Assembly (NCBI GenBank): GCA_021464245.1
Contig: JADCRB010000069.1
Span: 560,092-624,091 of the forward strand
Length of the DNA stretch: 64,000 nucleotides
Source of the DNA: Carallia brachiata
Lineage: Eukaryota > Streptophyta > Magnoliopsida > Malpighiales > Rhizophoraceae
Direction of reading: 5' to 3'
In this document: positions 47,837 through 59,167 of the stretch, piece after piece
Layout of the letters: each line of letters begins with the position of its first letter
How positions within the stretch are numbered: the first letter of the stretch is position 1
Notes under the pieces: generated by a model
Databases searched by the model: none
The model's input: only the letters and a program-made list of their open reading frames with translations
What the model was told of the DNA's origin: nothing
Program-made: the position numbers and the translations under genes

Positions 47837-49338
47837 ATGGGAAAGCCAGGCTATTTTGGGATTGTGGTGATCATCGGATCTCTATTAGCATATTTGGGCT
47901 CAAGTGAAGCTCAATTGCAGCTGGGTTTTTATGCCAAGAGCTGCCCAGAAGCAGAGAAGATCGTGCAAGACTTTGTTGGCAAGCATATTCACAATGCTCC
48001 GTCACTGGCAGCTCCCCTTATAAGAATGCACTTTCATGATTGTTTTGTCAGGGTATTTCCCCTTATTTTTCTCTTCAACTTGAACCTTATATTGTGTGAC
48101 TACCTAATTGTGCCTATTCATAAAAGCTCTCCGTTTCCTACTTTCTTTTCTTTTCTGACCATTATGGTAAGTGACTCAAAAGTTTCTCCGACGTATTATT
48201 TTCAGGGTTGCGATGCATCTGTGCTGATAAACTCAACGTCAAGCAACCAGGCTGAAAAGACTGCAACTCCAAATCTAACTCTTAGAGGATTTGATTTCAT
48301 TGACAGAATCAAGAGCTTGCTAGAAGCTGAATGCCCTGGTGTAGTCTCCTGTGCGGACGTTATTGCTTTGGCAGCAAGGGACTCTGTTGTAGCAACTGTG
48401 AGGACTTAAACGATTTAGTTAATAAAAATCGCTAGACGAAGACAATCACTGAATCCTTCTGTTGATTTCTAACCAATTTTCATGTCTTCTGGCTTCAACA
48501 GGGTGGTCCTTTCTGGAGGGTTCCAACAGGGAGAAGAGACGGCACAATCTCAAATGCCTCAGAGGCTTTGAACAATATCCCTCCTCCAACAAGCAATTTC
48601 ACCACCCTCCAGACACTTTTTGCTAACCAGGGACTGGACTTGAAAGACTTGGTCTTGCTATCTGGTACCCTGAATCTGTCACTTCTGAACAATCTCCAAC
48701 GAAAAAAAAAAACATAAATACAAAATTTGAACACAAAATAATGTCATAGACCCATTATTTGAATCTTGACCATTGATTGAAGATTTAAATAGTGGATCCA
48801 TGTAATTATTTTGTGTTTATATAATTAGACTCAATGTTTAATCTGCTTAGAAAACAAGACATAGCTGTTATGAAGTAAAAATGTCTCCTTATATGTAAAA
48901 TTTGTAATCTACTTCAATCTTGCAGGCGCTCACACTATTGGTATATCCCATTGTTCATCATTTTCGGCTCGCCTGTACAACTTCACCGGCAGAGGTGGTC
49001 AGGACCCTGCACTAGACAGTGAGTACGCTACCAAACTCAAGGTAAAGTGCAGAAGTTTGAGTGACAATACAACCATTGTTGAGATGGACCCTGGAAGCTT
49101 CAGGACTTTCGATTTTGGATACTACAAGCTTTTGCTCAAGAGACGTGGCCTTTTCCAGTCGGATGCTGCCTTGACTACAAGCTCCACCACCCTGTCCCAT
49201 ATCAACCAACTCCTCGCGGGTCCACTGAACAATTTCTTCGCCGAATTTGCCACTTCCATGGAGAAATTGGGTCGAATCAACGTTAAAACTGGCTCGGCCG
49301 GCCAGATCAGAAAACGTTGTGCTGTGGTCAATAGCTAG
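47837..49338 (+). CDS. Secreted class III peroxidase, four exons
   Basis: Exons 47837-48052, 48206-48397, 48502-48664 and 48926-49338 join through GT..AG introns to 327 residues. This is the classic four-exon plan and length of the family. A signal peptide covers about residues 1-25 ([10 protein letters not shown] then a hydrophobic core, ending SSEA), with mature start near [15 protein letters not shown]. The distal heme site is [18 protein letters not shown] (Arg63, His67) and the proximal site is [15 protein letters not shown] (His193). Cysteines for the usual disulfides are present. The protein ends RKRCAVVNS. Such enzymes act in the cell wall and use hydrogen peroxide to oxidise phenolics (lignin, suberin) or make reactive oxygen. 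It resembles the peroxidase 3 / RCI3 group by eye. All catalytic residues are intact and no disruption is seen. Confidence 0.95.
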
Positions 49339-49665
49339 GCCGCTCGTGTGTGGTCGTGTTCGTGTTGCTTTTGTGTGTGTGTGTGTGCGTTTTGTGTCAG
49401 TTGAATAATTCGCAGGAATTCATTTGGGGTTTGAATTTTCGTAGGAAAAGTTTGGGTTGAGAAATCAAATAATATTATTTGAGAGAATTTTTAATTTAAT
49501 TTATGTCTTTTTCGGAGTATATTTTATTTATAATTTTACATTATGTATTATAAAATTATAAGTATTATAAGAAAAGTTTGGGATACATTGCATTGAGAAA
49601 TAAAATAATATTGTTTGAGAGAATTTTTAATTTGATTTATATTTTTTATTGAGTATATTTTATTC

Positions 49666-49706
<41 letters not shown>

Positions 49707-51582
49707 TTTCTAATTTTATATACTGTAAAATTATGATTAAATTATATTTAAAAAATTTTAATAAATATAGCCAATTGATTATTATTTTTTATTTTTGTTT
49801 TAAATTTTGAATTTCTAGGAAAGAGAGATAACTTAGACTATATATTATAATATATATTATATGCTATCGAATGACGTTTTCGATAAAAATGTGTGGTACA
49901 TCTAAACAAATTTTAGACTTGACTAACGATTTGTATTGGATAATGTAAAATTATTACTGTGTAACCACTATACTCATCACTTTTATTTTTCCAAAAATTT
50001 TTTCTTAAAATTTTTTTTTCAAGAGGTGAAGGCAACTCGAGCCCCCGTAGCCGGCCTCATTCCATCGACATTGTAAAAATAAATTGCTGACCATTTTTCT
50101 CCCCTGTATGCACGATTTTTAATTTCACTCACTCAATTTTATAATTTAATTCACTTATAATCTCAAATTATATAATAAGTAAAATTTATGTAAAATAAAA
50201 AATAATAAAATAAATTATGTAATAAAATTACAAATAAATTATTATTTTTTAAAAAAAAAAGGCAGGCACATGTGTATTAAATATTTTTCTTTTGTTCTGC
50301 TGTATCAAACATACTGATGCACACCTGGAAAATTCTGGCAGCACATTCTACTATTCTAGTCGATAACGCTTGGCGATAGAGCACCAAAAAATGGCAACTG
50401 ACTGAATGATGGGCCGTCGACAGAACCTATACTGCTGGGTGCTGGGCTGCTCGGTCTTCTTAGGAGTTTCAATTTGATCAATTCATAGCGCAAATATCTA
50501 TTTTGGTTTTGGGCTAAGTAGACCCTCTCCTTGTTTTTTCTTTTTTTTTTTCCCCTTTCTTTTCTTATACTCCACAGGTAACTTATTACATTTTCCTTTT
50601 TAAAAAAAAAATATATAGAATAAATAAATTATTTTAATATTTTTATTTCAATTGCGTATTGCCCAAATTTTTTACTTTCTTTCACTCATATGCGACATTA
50701 AGTTAAATTTAAGTGAATCAAATTAAAGCATGCCACTCCACAAAACACATTGAAAATAAACAACTAAATTATGCACAAAATTATGCACTTTACAGAATTG
50801 AAGGATACATGCGGTGACAGTAAAGTAACCGAGTAGTCTCATAGGCGTAATCAAAGCTTAGAGGCAAAGATAACAATTGCAAATTTGCAGTGAATGATAC
50901 GGTAACAACACAACAAAAAGTGGCGGTCCCGGCCGACATGTCGCCTCAGCAAATAGCACACAACACTCGGAATTTTCGACGTGGAACCTCAAAACACTGT
51001 GGATCCCCGGATTTATAAATAACAAGGTACAAGCAAAATTTACAAACTCGTCATCAATCGAGAACCTCAAAATCCTTCAATTTTGGCTCCTTTTTTTGTG
51101 CTACTTGGATTGATCTTGATTTGGGCAAAACATTTCCGAGGCCTGTCAATGATGATCTAATAATTTTGTTCTCAATCCCTTTTGTCCCCTGTTTCTTAAG
51201 AACAAACTCGCTGTTTATTTTTGTTTCATATCATTTTTTAGCGAAAAATGTTTGTGTACATACACTTTAATTATACGATTCAATTATTGTATATATTCCA
51301 ATAAAGTTTATATTTTTTACAACAACAATTATATTTTTTATAACAAAAATTTACACTTTTTTTTCATTATAAAAAATAAACATATTATTACAAAAAATAT
51401 AAAAATTATTGCAGTATGACCAAATTATACTGCACAAAGTCCATGCCTACAGAATGAGACCCTTTTTTTAATTTCCCAGATATTATCCATACTGTGCCAT
51501 TTCTTTGTCCTTAAGATTAAATAGTAAGGAGATTAATGCCTAGTACGCTGCTTTAGGTCTGTACTCGAGCAAAAGCATAACA
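49339..51582. other. Intergenic after peroxidase
   Basis: 3' UTR, then AT-rich DNA. An imperfect repeat at about 49440-49500 and 49565-49640 ('ggaaaagtttggg', 'gagaaat.aaataatatt', 'gagagaatttttaattt') is followed by a TA microsatellite at 49671-49702. About 50140-50240 is AT-rich, similar to other dispersed blocks. No gene recognised. Confidence 0.45.
49671..49702. repeat. (TA)n microsatellite
   Basis: Uninterrupted TA dinucleotide run in the 3' flank of the peroxidase gene. Confidence 0.85.
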
Positions 51583-51583
51583 T

Positions 51584-51683
51584 GTATGTGGTGTTTCCAG
51601 GATTAGGTGACATAAGTTTAGCCACTAATCAGGATATACCACAAGTGCTCTGCTATGGCACCTGAGCCATTATGCCAAGAGGA
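51584..51683 (-). ncRNA. Possible H/ACA-type small RNA
   Basis: On the minus strand two hairpins follow each other. The first has an outer stem CTCT/AGAG and an inner stem ATGGC/GCCAT around TCAGGT, separated by an unpaired pocket. A hinge containing AGAGCA fits the H box ANANNA. The second has an outer stem TGTGGT/ACCACA and an inner stem around GATTAG-type pairing. An ACA occurs in the tail (CACATACATG). This is the plan of an H/ACA RNA and it lies about 350 bases downstream of a C/D snoRNA on the same strand. I did not find its rRNA targets. Hairpins of this kind can arise by chance. Confidence 0.3.
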
Positions 51684-52031
51684 ACTGAAGCATCCCCCAG
51701 AATTGGTAATAGGTGCAACATCATCTAAACATCACACTCAGAAAACTTTGAACACACATCATAATCAACAATTGAAAAAGTTTGAGTAAATTGGGGACAG
51801 GGATCTGGGGGCTCAGTGGAAGGAGAAGTCGTTAATAAAAAGAGAGCTCACGGCGAGTCCTTCGAGAGAAACCCGTCCACTGCCCTTCAAACACATTCAA
51901 GTGCTTCATATCATCATGGCATCCAAATCCCTTTCCACAATTCTATTCAATTCAAACTCTTTGTTCAGACAAAAAATGAAAAAGAAAAAAAAAAAAAAAG
52001 GATCTTTAATTTAGAAAAGAAAACTGGCACT

Positions 52032-52120
52032 GGGGCTTCAGTGTGTGTAACAATCAGATCATTGATAAAATAATCTCACTGAAATCCGCTAAGATAATTG
52101 TAATTATCATCATTAGCCCC
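52032..52120 (-). ncRNA. Box C/D snoRNA, guides to 25S rRNA (distal copy)
   Basis: 89 nt on the minus strand. A six-base terminal stem GGGGCT/AGCCCC closes box C ATGATGA (52107-52113) and box D CTGA (52038-52041). Upstream of D the guide TTGTTACACAC (complement of 52043-52053) pairs with 25S 'gtgtgtaacaa'. In the middle, CTTAGCGGATTTC (complement of 52081-52093) pairs over 13 bases with 25S 'gaaatccgctaag'. In 25S these two stretches lie next to each other, which makes chance very unlikely. The box next to the second guide (D') is degenerate. C/D snoRNAs direct 2'-O-methylation by fibrillarin in the nucleolus. The rRNA sequence is recalled, not searched, and no snoRNA name is assigned. Confidence 0.82.
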
Positions 52121-52411
52121 TATTAAAAAATGACTATAAAAAAGAATAAATCACGTACAGAATCAATCGGAAAAATTAAGGGTAGTTTGGGAAGAAGCCC
52201 TATTCCCTGCTTCCAGACCAAATCTCAATGGCATGAAATCTGACAGTTCGCAATTGATATTTGATTGAACAAAGGAGAGGGAAAAGAGCTTTTCCCAAAA
52301 TGCCCACAATATCAAAAAATATCCACCGCTGCGGAAACAAAACCATGGGGAAATTGAAGCAAAAGGGATTTAAAAAAACGCACAAAAAAATTGTAAACAA
52401 AAACACAAAAG

Positions 52412-52505
52412 AGTGCTCAGACAGCCAAGGGTTAGTCTTCAATTTCTGGGAATAAAACCACAGATCAGAAACTCTAGTCCACAAAAATTTGCTCATCATA
52501 GCACT
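52412..52505 (-). ncRNA. Box C/D snoRNA, guides to 25S rRNA (proximal copy)
   Basis: 94 nt on the minus strand. A terminal stem AGTGC/GCACT closes box C ATGATGA (52493-52499) and box D CTGA (52417-52420). An internal D' CTGA lies at 52465-52468, followed by a C'-like TTGAAGA. The guide next to D, CCCTTGGCTGT (complement of 52421-52431), pairs over 11 bases with 25S 'acagccaaggg'. The guide ahead of D', GGACTAGAGT (complement of 52471-52480), pairs with 25S 'actctagtcc', located roughly 50 bases further along the same rRNA domain. Such guides specify 2'-O-methylation of the nucleotide paired to the fifth base upstream of the box. It lies about 290 bases upstream of a second C/D snoRNA on the same strand, so both may come from one transcript. 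Confidence 0.85.
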
Positions 52506-52679
52506 TTTATAATATGCAAGGCAAATACACAACATTATACAGACAAACACATAGAAAATTATTATCCAGAAACAGAAATTGCCAAAAAAAAGAAAATCTT
52601 AAACCCGTTTAAAGGAGCAAGTAGACGTCAAGGTAAATACCCAAGAACCAGAGAAGAGGAGGCAGAGTAGAATCCCTGG

Positions 52680-52880
52680 ATTGGAGACTTCTGATATGGC
52701 ATTGGTTAGGGTTACATATATAGAGAGAAGGAGAAAGGTCAGCTACTGGCGGCCTGGGAAACTAGGGTTTCGGCTCTCAAAGAGCTTTTCCGGATCTGGG
52801 CTTTAGTGAAATAGTCTACTTAAAACTTTGGGTTGTAGACATAGTTGTTGAGAAGAACTGAGCCTTGCTAGGCCCAGTTG
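52680..52880 (-). promoter_or_regulatory. Promoter of the snoRNA locus: site II, telo-box, TATA-like
   Basis: On the minus strand, in order of transcription: TGGGCC (52871-52876) and, in the opposite orientation, TGGGCT (52797-52802), both site II elements. Then telo-box AAACCCTAG (52762-52770), a TATATA-type sequence near 52715-52721 and a second AACCCTAA near 52705-52712. Telo-box plus site II is the known promoter signature of plant ribosomal-protein and snoRNA genes. A start about 30 bases after the TATA-like sequence would place the 5' end near 52690, upstream of the first snoRNA. Confidence 0.65.
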
Positions 52881-53261
52881 CATCCTAACCTAATTCCAAT
52901 TGAAAAATACAAAACCTTTGATTAAAAAAAAAAATTAATCGGAGCCCTAGTAGCTTCAGGGCTCTGGAAACCAATAGTTAAAGACCCAAAAAAAAAAAAA
53001 GCCTGTGTCCCTTAGTAGTGCAGTGGTTAAAATTAAAAATTTTTATTTTATAAATCTTAAGTTTTAATTTTGAAAGAGGGTGTAAAATTTATAGGAATGA
53101 AAAAAATTATTAATATTATGTAGTTCACGATTTAACGGATCTTTTAATGAATAAAAAAATTTTTATTATGTTTAGACCAAAAAAAAAAGCCTGTGTATTT
53201 AGACAAAAAAAAAAAAAAACCTGTGTTCTTGTTTTTTATTATGGAATGGAAAGTTGGGCGA
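52881..53261. other. AT-rich spacer with a dispersed repeat
   Basis: About 53020-53175 ('cagtggttaaaattaaaaat' to the T/A tail) is an AT-rich repeat whose inverted relative lies at about 46010-46160. Shared words include a 'gatttaacggatct / agatcgtgaatta' region and 'ttttgaa..ttaa'. No gene. Confidence 0.4.
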
Positions 53262-53269
53262 CATTGACC
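53262..53269. repeat. Left 8-bp target-site duplication (CATTGACC)
   Basis: Identical to 53744-53751. The match extends two more bases (CA) because the element itself starts with CA. Confidence 0.75.
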
Positions 53270-53743
53270 CAAGGTTGTCAGAACCGGACCAGTCATCGAA
53301 CCGAAAACATTAGTGGGTCAAGGTTCAACCGGTCGAACCGGTATTTGAACCGGTATTTAATAATATATATGTGTATAAAAGTAATTATAAAAATAATATT
53401 TATAAATAGTGATTAAATATTAATTTTTCTAATTTTAAGGATGAAATTGAAATTTTTAATAGATTTAGGACTAAATTGAACTTTTAAATTAAAGTTAATG
53501 CTTAAATTATAATTTAAATAATATTTGGGGTCAAATTGTAATTTATGAATTTTTAATTTTATTGAACCGGTCCAACCGGTCCGGTTTTCACGGGTTTTTA
53601 CCGGTTTTGACCGGTTCTTGACCGATTTTTTCCGGTTTTGACCGGTCCGAGTCACTCTTCAAAATTTACCAAAACCGGCCCGGACCACCGGCCGGTCCCC
53701 AGTTCAACCGGTCCGACCGGCCGGTCCGGTTCTGACAACAGTG
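53270..53743. mobile_element. hAT-type MITE, 474 bp
   Basis: The ends are CAAGGTTGTCAGAACCGGAC and, inverted, CACTGTTGTCAGAACCGGAC, so the terminal inverted repeats match over about 16 of 20 bases and start with CA as hAT elements do. The flanking 8 bases are CATTGACC on both sides (53262-53269 and 53744-53751). Both subterminal regions are packed with ACCGGT/CCGGTT words in both orientations. The centre is AT-rich and has no transposase. Confidence 0.8.
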
Positions 53744-53751
53744 CATTGACC
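53744..53751. repeat. Right 8-bp target-site duplication (CATTGACC)
   Basis: Identical to 53262-53269, next to the terminal CAGTG of the element. Confidence 0.75.
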
Positions 53752-54531
53752 CAAAAACCAAAAAAAAAAAAAAAAAAAAACAATTGGGGGACGCAATTTG
53801 AATTTGAAAAAATTTTTTAATGCTGCTCTATTTCTTCTCCAATTGGGATTAGATAACAAACGGTAACATTGAAGACGACATCATTTAATTTTTAGGTTTT
53901 GACCGTTTGAACTTTGAAGGATATGGATTTGAATCTTTAATACGCTAGGAAATCCCTATCAACCCGGGACATGGACTCGATGTTGAAATTGGGACGACCC
54001 TTACATGTTGACGCTCAGAATGCAATCTCGGGGGATTTAGTAGAACCTTTTAACTTCGATGTTGGAAGCTTGCAAGCCACCCATTCCCTTCCGGAGGAAG
54101 ATCAAGACAAGGCAGAACTTTTTTTTGTTCGCGTTTGTATCATTCTTGTTGAATCATTAAGGAGGATGGACTATTATGCTATCATGTACATATCACCTCA
54201 GATTTGTGTGTTGTTCTTTAATATCGCTGGATGATTATTGGTGATATGTGCTAAAGCCGTAAACATAGAAATGTGCTCCGCATGCAAATTTGCTCAACTT
54301 AGCACAAAAGATGCAATGAAATGATAGAAATTATCACAAACAAGAATTTCATATCATCATGCACTCCGTAGATTTGTGGCTGTTCCTCGTTCTTTCAAAG
54401 TTAGCCTTAATGTTATAAGTTGATCTACGTCTAATTTAAAAAAAAAAAAAAGAAAAGAAATGATTAACGGGGTGTTATGCGTGATAAGTAACATTACTTC
54501 AGCCTCCTGTGAAAATTAAGACTTCAGTCAA
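53752..54531. other. Spacer before the TraB pseudogene
   Basis: The open frame at 53971-54234 (88 codons, plus) is unrecognised and weak. The last 150 bases resemble the 3' flank of the intact TraB copy near 59050-59167, so the tandem duplication extends past the coding end. Confidence 0.4.
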
Positions 54532-57500
54532 CTATTTCTTGTAGGCTATATAAATGCTTGAAATAACAGCCACACCAGCAACAGCAAAGCCAAGGGATTT
54601 AAGAACATTCACGGTTGAAAAGGCTGGAAGGAACTTCCAAGAGATCTTTCATCTGCAATAAAAAGAGTCTAGTCAGTAACCTTTCATAAGGAGACAAATT
54701 TTAAGCTACTTATTTTAATAAATTTTCAATACATTCTGCACAAGCAAAAAGGGCATATCAATAAATAAGTCTTCTACCAACGTGAAGTCTAAAAAAGATA
54801 TTGGTGTCTAAAAAAGTCATATATAAATAGTATTATCCTTACCTATTATTTTAATAAAGAAGTGTGATCTGAATCCAACAACTTAAAATTATAATAGAGT
54901 AACATCATCGTTACAGAAAGGCTCGTCCTTCGTAAATAAGCTACATATTAAAAGATAAATAGTGCACCAACCACAACAGGCTGTCTCCAATGCTTCTTAA
55001 TTCCCCGTAAATGCCCCTTCCCAACAACCGCAACTACTGAAGTATGTTCAACGGCAGTTTTTAATAACATCGATGACATGTATCTGCAAAGTTAATCGCA
55101 CATAACAAGAATCTTTAAGCAAGGGAAAGAGGACAAATCTCTCATAGAAACGAAAAATATAGGTACGAACAACGTAAACACTTGTCCAAACTTGGTGCAA
55201 CTAATTAACGTGGCACACCGAATTTTTTCCGAAGCTTAGTTTAGTAAGCTTCCTCTTTACATTTACATAATAATTGACAATCGAACACTTTACAAACATA
55301 TAGTTCAATTGACACTAGAGCGACAGAAAATAATAAGTGGTCATGATAACTAGCCACAGCAATAAAAAACCAAACATAAAAGGAAATAATCAAATACTCA
55401 CTGATCTCTTTCATTCACGATTGTTTCGGTCAGGGTGGGGAACTCCTTTTTCAGCTCTTGCTACAAATGAGTTAGCTTGTCAACATCATAGAATTCCTTC
55501 AGCTGAAGATAATCATAATGAAACTCCTATCTAAAATAGAATAAACTTTTCCCCTCTAGAGGCTAATATATATGCTGTGAAATGTAATTGACGATTGCTC
55601 AGATAAAAGAATTCTGAGAAAGATTTTTTTTTTTTTTTGAGTACCAAAATAGAAAAGTGAAAAGGCTGTTACCACTGTTTCGAAGTCCTTGGATCTCGGA
55701 GAAAAGATTGCTTTAAGAAAAGGGTATATTAATTTTGCCTTATGCCTAAGTGGCATCTTGTCCCATGTCCTTTGTCAAGTAATCTGTTTGCAGTAAAAAT
55801 ATCAAATTGCAAATGGTAGATCAGTTGTTGCTTGAAGCCTCAACTGATAACCAAATGCATAGGCATATACAAGAAAAAAGCAGAAGAACTTGTAACCACA
55901 AATCACCACAATTGTCTTACCTGTACAGGACGATCACCAAGTATAACCTTGGCACCATATTTTCTCGCTTCTTCAAATGCCACACGAAATTCATACGCCG
56001 GAATAACCCCGAGCTCATTAGCAACCTAATAAGAGTAATTCAATTTATTTCAGCCACAAGTTTTTAAGCATTCAAAATAGTCACAGTCCCACAAGCAAGA
56101 AATAGTCTCGTATGCAAAATGTATGAAGATACCTCGTGACAAGAGAAAAAAAAAAAATTACTTAAGCATTCAAAATACGGGTACTTTTAATTACCCAAAA
56201 GAAAGTTAAAATTTTAGTACCGTGGCAAGAAGCCAGCGATAAAGTATCCCAAATGGGTTGTGCTTTTTCTTCCACATTTCTATCATTTCTGCCATGGTTG
56301 GTACCTGACCAAATATAAAAAAACTCCATAAGAAATTAGAAGCCATATGGGGGAAAAGCACAGAAAAATGTTGATCTCAAAATATGAAAACAAACATTCA
56401 ATTTTTTTTTTCTCAACTCCACAACGTATAAACCGGTTAAACATACTGAAATGCCATTAAACCAAGGATCAAATTTGAGCTATCGTTTTCTTTGCTAGCA
56501 GATAACAGCGGCAAGATAATCACAACAAAAAACTTGCTTTCAAAAATATAGAACAGTGTTCCTATTAACTAATTTGCAATAAAAGTATATTCCCAAAAAT
56601 TGATCAAATAGCGGTAACAGTAAATTTCCTTAAATAAATTCGACAGAAAAGCATAAAAGAGCAAGAATTGACTGTCATATCTTTGCTTCTTGACGGGTAA
56701 ATACACCCGTTCTACTGGAACAACACTCCAAAAAAACAACCTGATACCAATAAACAACAATTAATTTAATAAAAACTTTTAGATATAAAAAAAAAACCAA
56801 AATAATGTTTGAAGCATACAACAAACTTGCTAACGGATCCATCTAAGAACCATACATAAATTAGTTTCAGACGAAATCACCTCTGGTTTCAAGAAATCGA
56901 TTACAGCTTGAACCTCTCTGCTTAATTTCTGTCATTAATCAACACAATTATAACTCACATCATGCCAATTCCACACACTTAGACTAATGTAAATTTTTTA
57001 CGAGAGGAAAATTCATAGTCCGACAAAACAGCACTACTCTTTAGTAAAAAAATTTTTTTAAAAATTATTTAAAATAACCTCAAGTATATTTAAAATTTAA
57101 TTTTTTTAAATAATAATACTATTTTTGGAGGGCAATGCAAGGAGGCTCTGAGCAAAAATCTTACAAAAAAGCAATTCATTTCCCAATTAAAACAAAATGC
57201 GATCGGCCTTCGAAACCTGACTAGTGCCAACCAAGTACACGTGGCAAGTGCCGGCCTCAGCTGTTGATTCGCACGACAGAACCACCACGCTGTTCAAAAG
57301 CTCCGGCGGGAGGTCCTTCTTACTGGTCTGGCCAACTTAAGATACGGAAACGGCATCGTTTGAGCTATCGTCGACATTAACAATGTTCTCGCTTACATAG
57401 TCGGTCGTGGGATTGCGGTTTACATTGTGAACATAGTCCTCACTACCATTAGGAGGGTCCGATGGTTCTGTCGGGTGCCGCTCCGTCAACAGCGGGCTCG

Positions 57501-57720
57501 GGTCGGGTCTGATAACATCGCCGGTTTTGGTGGCAAAAGAGGTAAATACTGTGATATTAGCGGGTGACAACAAATTGTGGCAAACGAAGTTGAGGGCATT
57601 TTGGGAACGGCGAACAGGAAGCTTGGCCGCGCCGGATGAGGTAATGACGGGAGAAGTGGTGAAGAAGCGCCGCAACTCGAGCGAGTTGGGTGAGCTGACT
57701 AGGCGAGTCAAGCGATTCAT
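54532..57720 (-). pseudogene. TraB-domain protein, dead tandem copy
   Basis: All nine exons of the neighbouring intact gene can be followed in order. Exon 1 starts at 57720 (MNRLTRLVSSPNSLELRRFF) but hits TAA at 57337-57339, where the intact copy continues SDGGASGKKELPPEL. Past the stop the remnant reads DLPPEL..SVVVLSCESTAEAGTC, and the catalytic-type GTAH is changed to GTSQ. Further remnants lie at about 56884-56932, 56694-56741, 56220-56310, 55918-56025, 55670-55786, 55400-55510, 54970-55085 and 54532-54660. The exon of about 55670-55786 has TGA, and that of 55400-55510 has TAG. The donor after the third exon is AT instead of GT. The many exon-wide matches and kept introns show a segmental tandem duplicate, not a retrocopy. 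Confidence 0.88.
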
Positions 57721-59167
57721 AGAATGGGTGCTACAGAGTAAAGTCTTTTTTTGTTAGCAAGAAAGTAAAATATGAAACAAAGCTGGGCTAAGGACACTGC
57801 GAAAATAAATGAACGGAAAGAAAGGATCATATGGAGTAAGAGACTGTAACACAGCGACCCAGTTCACATGCATTTCAAATGCATAACGGAAATCCACACG
57901 AAGCCGCCGGGGATGGTACCAATGACAAGAGTCTGATGATGTTGTTTAATTGAAAATGTTGAGTTGAAAATACTTGTTGAGAAATTTTTGTTCTCTATTA
58001 AAATTTTATCTAAATTGATTCAGATTAATCAATTTTTAAACCGATTACTGGATATTTTTAAACCAAAATAAAAAATCCACACGAAGCAACTGTCCGTACT
58101 GTATGTATAAATTCCTACTGTATTGCTTCTCGATATTAAAGTTTGACAGGCAGTACTTCGTGGTATCGTATTTGAAGCAGTTGTTTGAATTTCTTATGAC
58201 ATAAGAAATACAATTGAAACAAGTTCTTGTTAATGGCGAAAAAAGGATGGATCCTGAAAGGTGGATCATCCAAAACACGTTAGCATGACATATTTTTATT
58301 GTTCAACTCGGAAATTGAAACCACGCTTTTCTTCAGAACGATGCATTAGGCAATTCATATGAGACGTAATGTAAATGTAATTTTTAATTCACTCATTGAA
58401 CGGACACAATTCGAGATTTCGGAATTAGGAGGATCTTAGCGATTTCTTTAGAGGGTGGGGAAAACCAAAAAGATACAATCTTTAATTAGAACAATCTACT
58501 AATGTTTAAAATTATAATAAAAATCTTATTTAAAATGATACAGTATTTTATATGTTTACGTCATCTTGATAGACAATGCTCAAATATGTTAATGTTGAAT
58601 TTTTTTGACAAAAAAAATAAACTTGAAAAACAATCACACCATCTCACTCGGAAATCATGGAAACGGGGAGATTATAAACCACTCATCATACAATTAAAAA
58701 AAAAAAAAAAAAGGTACATACACGAAAAAACAAAAAACGAATAAATATCACACAAATTATTTAACTGTATTTAATAATTTATTTATTTTATTTTTCAAAT
58801 TTAAAAAGTTCATAACAATACATGGCCACTATCCGTCTTATTACCTATTGGCCAAAAAGTTTTTTTTTTTTTAAAATACAAATAAACTAATATTTGCAAC
58901 TCTTTGCAATCAATGTTCTTAAAATACCCTGACCTACTTCCATTTATTCTTGAAGTATGTTGACTGTCAAGAAGCATCGTGGAGTCCTCGGCTTGCCGCA
59001 GGCCGAAAGTTATCCATCAACTTCATTGTCAAAGAATTGCAAGATGCATTAAAACAAAAATTCAGTCTAATAAGAAATAATTATGGGATGTTAAGGGTGT
59101 GCGGCAAATAACATTTCTTTATCCTTTGTAAATTGTATAATGTCGGTAAAATTGAGACTCTGATAAA
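57721..59167. other. Spacer between the two TraB copies
   Basis: Holds the dead copy's former promoter and the intact copy's 3' flank. AT-rich with A-runs. The open frames at 58045-58278 and 58502-58744 are unrecognised. Confidence 0.4.

Noticed and set aside
51911..51917. A third ATGATGA on the minus strand in the snoRNA region
   Set aside because: No matching box D with a terminal stem was found within 130 bases, so I do not call a third C/D snoRNA.
52279..52296. Perfect 18-bp palindrome gggaaaagagcttttccc
   Set aside because: It forms a hairpin between the two snoRNAs but has no flanking boxes or second hairpin; kept only as a note.
52200..52550. 116-codon frame on the minus strand
   Set aside because: It overlaps the proximal snoRNA, has Phe/Cys-rich low-quality composition and no start context or domain.
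53971..54234. 88-codon plus-strand frame starting MDSMLKLGRPLHVDAQ
   Set aside because: Half of it looks coding-like, the rest is hydrophobic random sequence; no family recognised.
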